64,000 bases of DNA from Duganella sp. BJB476 (lineage in GTDB: Bacteria > Pseudomonadota > Gammaproteobacteria > Burkholderiales > Burkholderiaceae_D), in contig NZ_QVIO01000001.1 in NCBI RefSeq assembly GCF_003416895.1, positions 1,364,001 through 1,428,000 on the forward strand, written 5' to 3'. The position numbers and the translations under genes are program-made. A model generated the notes under the pieces. The model did not search any database. It saw only the letters and a list, made by a program, of their open reading frames with translations, and was not told the DNA's origin. Of this stretch, positions 59,796 to 64,000 are shown in pieces (the stretch's first letter is position 1; every line of letters starts with the position of its first letter).

Positions 59796-61519
59796 ATGAC
59801 TTTCTTCACGACCGGTAATAATTCGATTGACGCGCTGGTCTACAGCAGCTGGGCCAGCAGTCCCGGCAAGGCCGTTTCATTGAGCTATAGCTTCATGAGT
59901 TCGGCGCCTAGCGATGGCAGCGCCGATGACGTCAACGGTTTCGCAGCGATGTCGTTCGCGCAGCAACAAGCCGCGCGCACGGCGCTGGCGAGCTGGGCGG
60001 CTGTCGCCAATGTCAAATTCACCGAAGTGCTTTCGGGCGGCGATATTCAGCTGGGGACCAACAACCAGGGTAACCAGAGCAGCGGCTATGCGTATCTGCC
60101 CAACGGTGGCGATCCGACCTATCTGTTCATCAACAATGCCGACAACAATAATAACGTCCTGACGCCCGGCAGCTTCGGTCCGTCGGTGCTGATCCACGAG
60201 CTGGGTCATACGCTGGGCCTGAAACATCCGGGCAATTACAATTCCACCGGTGGCGATATCGACGGTCCTTTCCTGCCGGCAGCGACGGACAACCTGGACT
60301 ACAGCCAGATGTCTTATAACACCGGCTCCGGCTACCCGTTGAATCACAAGTACGGCATTACCCCTGCGCTGTACGACATCCAGGCGATGCAGTACCTGTA
60401 TGGCGCCAACATGAGCTACCACGCCGGCAACGACAGCTACAACTTTGTGCAGAATTCGCCGTTGCAGTGCATCTGGGATGCGGGGGGCAGCGATACGTTC
60501 AACTTCTCCGCTTGCACCAGCGCCGTGACCATCAACCTCAACGCCGGCAGCTTCAGTTCGACCGCGCCGGGATATAACAATATTTCGATCGCCTACAACG
60601 TGACGATCGAAGGAGCCGTTGCCGGCTCGGGCGGTTCGACGATTTATGCCAATGGCAGCGGCGACGTGATCACCGGCGGCGCCGGCGCGGACATCATCTA
60701 CGAAGGCGCCGGCAGCGACACGATCACCGGCAACGGCGGCAGGGACACGGTGGTGTTTTCCGGTGCGTACTCGCATTACGTTTTGACCGGGAATGCCGCG
60801 GCGCTGGTCGTGACTGGCGATGGCACGGACATGCTGAGCGGGATCGAAGTCCTGCAGTTCAGCGATCGCAGCATTGATCTGTCCAACGGTGGCCAGTTTA
60901 TCAACGGCAGCGCGTCAGACGACAAGCTGGTGGCCGGCGTTGGGAATGAGTTCATCAACGCGGGCGCGGGCCTCGACAGCGTGAGCTTCAGCGGCGCGCG
61001 CAGCAACTACACGGTCACGGCCAGCGGCAGCGACTTTATCGTTACCGACAACACCGGTTCGGGCGGACAGGATACCCTGATCGGGGTCGAGCGACTCACT
61101 TTCGCCAGCGGCAGTTCGATGGCGCTGGACATCGGCGATCACCAGGTGGGCGGCGAGGCTTATCGTTTATATCAGGCGGCCTTCCATCGGACGCCGGATT
61201 CAGGCGGCTTGGGTTTTTGGATCAGGGCGCTGGACATGGGCTACACACTGGATCAGGTCGCCGGGTATTTCCTGGGGAGCAAGGAATTTTCAGATGCATA
61301 TGGCGCCAACTTGAGCAACGCCCAGTTTGTCACCCAGCTTTACCGTAACATCCTGGACCGGGAGCCGGATCCTGGAGGCGGGGCGTTCTACACGAATAAC
61401 CTGGAGAACGGCAGCGCGTCGCGCGCGGCAGTCCTGTCTGCCATTTCGGAATCGCCGGAGAATCAGGCGCACGTGATCGGTTCGATTTCCAACGGCTTTG
61501 ACTACACCATCTACCAGGG

Positions 61520-61523
<4 letters not shown>
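59796..61523 (+). CDS. Serralysin-like metalloprotease with RTX and DUF4214 region
   Basis: A 575-residue secreted protease. The zinc motif HELGHTLGLKHPG (His134, Glu135, His138, His144) and a Met-turn (SQMSYNT) identify the M10 serralysin-type catalytic domain. RTX-like GG repeats follow (GGAGADIIYEGAGSDTITGNGG), then two beta-rich repeats, and the C-terminal region (about residues 455-560: YRLYQAAFHRTPDSGGLGFWIRALD, LYRNILDREPDPGGGAFYTNNL) is DUF4214. No Sec signal is present, as expected for type I secretion. No type I exporter genes are in the window. Extracellular proteolysis fits the neighbouring nuclease. Confidence 0.9.
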
Positions 61524-62512
<989 letters not shown>

Positions 62513-62536
62513 GGGTGGTCCCCGTTGTCGGTGTGT

Positions 62537-63358
62537 TTATTGGAGCGGGAAGGACATGGTCAGCGCCGTGCCGTGGCCGGGCTGGCTCGTGATATCGAAA
62601 CGGCCGCCGGCCTCGGCCACGCGCTGGGCGATGCCGCGCAGGCCGCAGCCGCGCCGGGCCGGCGGGTCGGGCAGGCCGACGCCGTTGTCGCGCACGGTCA
62701 GGCTGAGGCCGTCCGCCACGCGGCACAGGCCGATGCATACTTCGGATGCCTGGGCGTGGCGTGCAATATTGCTCAGCGATTCCTGCAGGATGCGGAACAC
62801 CACGGCGTCCATGCGTTCGTCGGCGGGGATGCTGAAGGCGGCCGGCTCGGCTTCCAGCCGGCAGGGAATGCCGCTGAGCCGTGAAAATTGCTCCACCTGT
62901 TGCTGGACCGCTCCTTGCAGGCCGCTTTCCAGCTGTTCCGGCTGCAAATCGCGCACAATGGTGCGTAGCGCGCGGGTGGCCGCTTGCAGCCGGGCCTCGA
63001 CCTGGGCCAGCGGCTCGGCCAGCGCATCGTGGCGCTGGGCCAGCGCGGCAATATCGAAGGACATGGCCAGCAGGTGCTGGCCCATGTCGTCGTGCAGGTC
63101 GCGGGCGATACGGCGGCGTTCGGCGTCCCGCAGCGACTGCTGGCTGGCGCTGAGGCGCGATACTTGCATGCGGGTATCGCCCAGCGCCTGTTCGGCCAGC
63201 TCGCGGCGGCCGCGTTCTTCGGCCAGCTTGTTTTCCTGCCGGATCAGGGCGCGGTGCAGGCGCCGCTGCCGCCACAGCAGCAAGAGGGCGATGCCGGCAA
63301 GCATGACGGCACCGGCAATGATGATATCGATTTCCAGGAGCGGTTGAGCGTAGCGCAT
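62537..63358 (-). CDS. NarL-type sensor histidine kinase (HisKA_3)
   Basis: A 273-residue kinase. One N-terminal membrane helix (about residues 10-28; IIIAGAVMLAGIALLLLW) is followed by a coiled coil. HisKA_3 follows, with the phospho-acceptor His in ERRRIARDLHDDMGQHLLAM, and an HATPase with LQESLSNIARHA and RDNGVGLPD, GCGLRGIAQRVAEAGG. No sensory domain of size is visible; signal input is probably through the membrane part. ATG 63358 is preferred (GGGGAAG ribosome site); the frame extends 25 codons further without support. Kinases of this class phosphorylate NarL/FixJ-type regulators, but none is adjacent. Confidence 0.88.
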   Translation of the reverse strand: MRYAQPLLEIDIIIAGAVMLAGIALLLLWRQRRLHRALIRQENKLAEERGRRELAEQALGDTRMQVSRLSASQQSLRDAERRRIARDLHDDMGQHLLAMSFDIAALAQRHDALAEPLAQVEARLQAATRALRTIVRDLQPEQLESGLQGAVQQQVEQFSRLSGIPCRLEAEPAAFSIPADERMDAVVFRILQESLSNIARHAQASEVCIGLCRVADGLSLTVRDNGVGLPDPPARRGCGLRGIAQRVAEAGGRFDITSQPGHGTALTMSFPLQ

Positions 63359-63469
63359 GATAGTTCTTCCCCAGTTAGCGTCCACCAGACCAACATATCG
63401 TGGTTGCTGCGCGGTAGCATTGTGAAATGTCAACTTCTACCGGCATAGACCGAAAAGTGTAGCGTAAGA

Positions 63470-63475
63470 TATAAT
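63470..63475 (+). promoter_or_regulatory. TATAAT -10-like box upstream of queE
   Basis: A perfect TATAAT lies 27 bp upstream of the GTG start. No convincing -35 hexamer is found 16-18 bp further upstream, so the assignment is tentative. A GGGA ribosome site precedes the start. Confidence 0.35.
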
Positions 63476-63501
63476 TGAGGGTTGTCCTATTGGGAACTGC
63501 C

Positions 63502-64000
63502 GTGACGTACAGCATCAAAGAGATTTTTTACACGCTGCAAGGTGAGGGCGCCCACGCCGGGCGTTCCGCCGTGTTTTGCCGTTTTTCCGGCTGCAATCTG
63601 TGGACCGGGCGCGAGAGCGACCGTGCCAGCGCCGTCTGCCAGTTCTGCGATACCGATTTTGTCGGCACCGACGGCGAGGGCGGCGGCAAGTTCACCACGC
63701 CGGAAGCCCTGGCCGCCACCATCAACGCGCTGTGGCCGGAAACTTACACCGCCAGCAAATATGTAGTGTTCACCGGCGGCGAACCGCTGTTGCAGCTCGA
63801 TACCGCGCTGATCGCCGCCATGCATGCGGTCGGCTTTACAATCGCGATTGAAACCAATGGCACGCTGCCGGTGCCCGAGGGCGTGGACTGGATCTGCGTC
63901 AGCCCGAAAATGGGTTCCAAGCTGGTGGTGACCAAGGGCAGCGAAATCAAGGTGGTGATCCCGCAAACCGGCCAGGACCTGAGCGCCTACGAGCATTTGG
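63502..64000 (+). CDS. queE: 7-carboxy-7-deazaguanine synthase QueE (3'-truncated by window edge)
   Basis: A radical SAM enzyme that converts 6-carboxytetrahydropterin to 7-carboxy-7-deazaguanine in queuosine/preQ0 synthesis. 166 residues are visible. The start (YSIKEIFYTLQGEGAHAGRSAVFCRFSGC) and later GGEPLLQL and IETNGTLPVPEG match QueE. The cluster cysteines form CX14CX2C (Cys31, Cys46, Cys49), the variant described for Burkholderia multivorans QueE, instead of the usual CX3CX2C. The start is GTG (63502). No ATG exists nearby in frame. The gene continues beyond the window. Confidence 0.94.
   Translation, partial: MTYSIKEIFYTLQGEGAHAGRSAVFCRFSGCNLWTGRESDRASAVCQFCDTDFVGTDGEGGGKFTTPEALAATINALWPETYTASKYVVFTGGEPLLQLDTALIAAMHAVGFTIAIETNGTLPVPEGVDWICVSPKMGSKLVVTKGSEIKVVIPQTGQDLSAYEHL

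Overview
The window is one contiguous, gene-dense stretch of a high-GC Gram-negative chromosome. Gene style suggests a soil or water betaproteobacterium of the Oxalobacteraceae (Massilia/Duganella/Janthinobacterium type). The pointers are PEP-CTERM proteins, many diguanylate cyclases, LytS/LytTR pairs, a cytochrome c-linked urate hydroxylase and a QueE with the Burkholderia-type CX14CX2C cluster motif. This assignment is an inference from family content; no rRNA or other phylogenetic marker is present. I see no rRNA, tRNA, insertion sequence, prophage or CRISPR array. No gap between genes exceeds 300 bases.

Region 1 (1-11.2 kb) starts inside a hybrid histidine kinase. It then carries two separate operons that each end in a LytS-type kinase and a LytTR response regulator. 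The first also encodes a DUF2141 protein and a Tat-exported carotenoid oxygenase. The second also encodes an exported protein of unknown function. Each has short direct repeats with an exact 20-bp period upstream, as expected for LytTR sites. ArsR/RidA, purT and a DUF481 gene lie among them.

Region 2 (11.2-25.1 kb) holds two small exported proteins and a LysR gene divergent from gcl-hyi-glxR-glycerate kinase-pyk-urea transporter. This operon takes glyoxylate to pyruvate. It is followed by rlhA, a LysR/epimerase pair and an orphan solute-binding protein.

Region 3 (25.1-46.3 kb) is a purine catabolism island. The minus strand carries a fused uraD-allC, xdhA, xdhB and xdhC, then guaD, a class II aldolase and a tautomerase. 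Divergent from these, across a LysR gene, are puuD, a histidine-ammonia-lyase-like gene, an NCS2 purine permease and a Tsx-like porin. A second NCS2 permease lies at 45 kb. Together with region 2 this links guanine/xanthine uptake to urate, allantoate, glyoxylate and pyruvate. HIU hydrolase, allantoinase and ureidoglycolate lyase are not in the window. A shared TTAT/ATAA dyad upstream of purine genes is a candidate LysR operator.

Region 4 (46.4-52.1 kb) is a partner-switching signalling module: STAS anti-sigma antagonist, MBL-fold hydrolase, CHASE2-PP2C phosphatase and RsbW-like kinase. An OmpA/FecR pair sits in its middle on the other strand. No sigma factor is visible.

Region 5 (52-64 kb) has a Cache-HAMP-PAS-PAS-GGDEF protein, a HAD hydrolase, a chemoreceptor lacking its periplasmic sensor, a LysE exporter divergent from a WYL regulator with a clear operator between them, and an exported nuclease. 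It ends with a serralysin-like protease, a NarL-type kinase/diguanylate cyclase pair and the start of queE.
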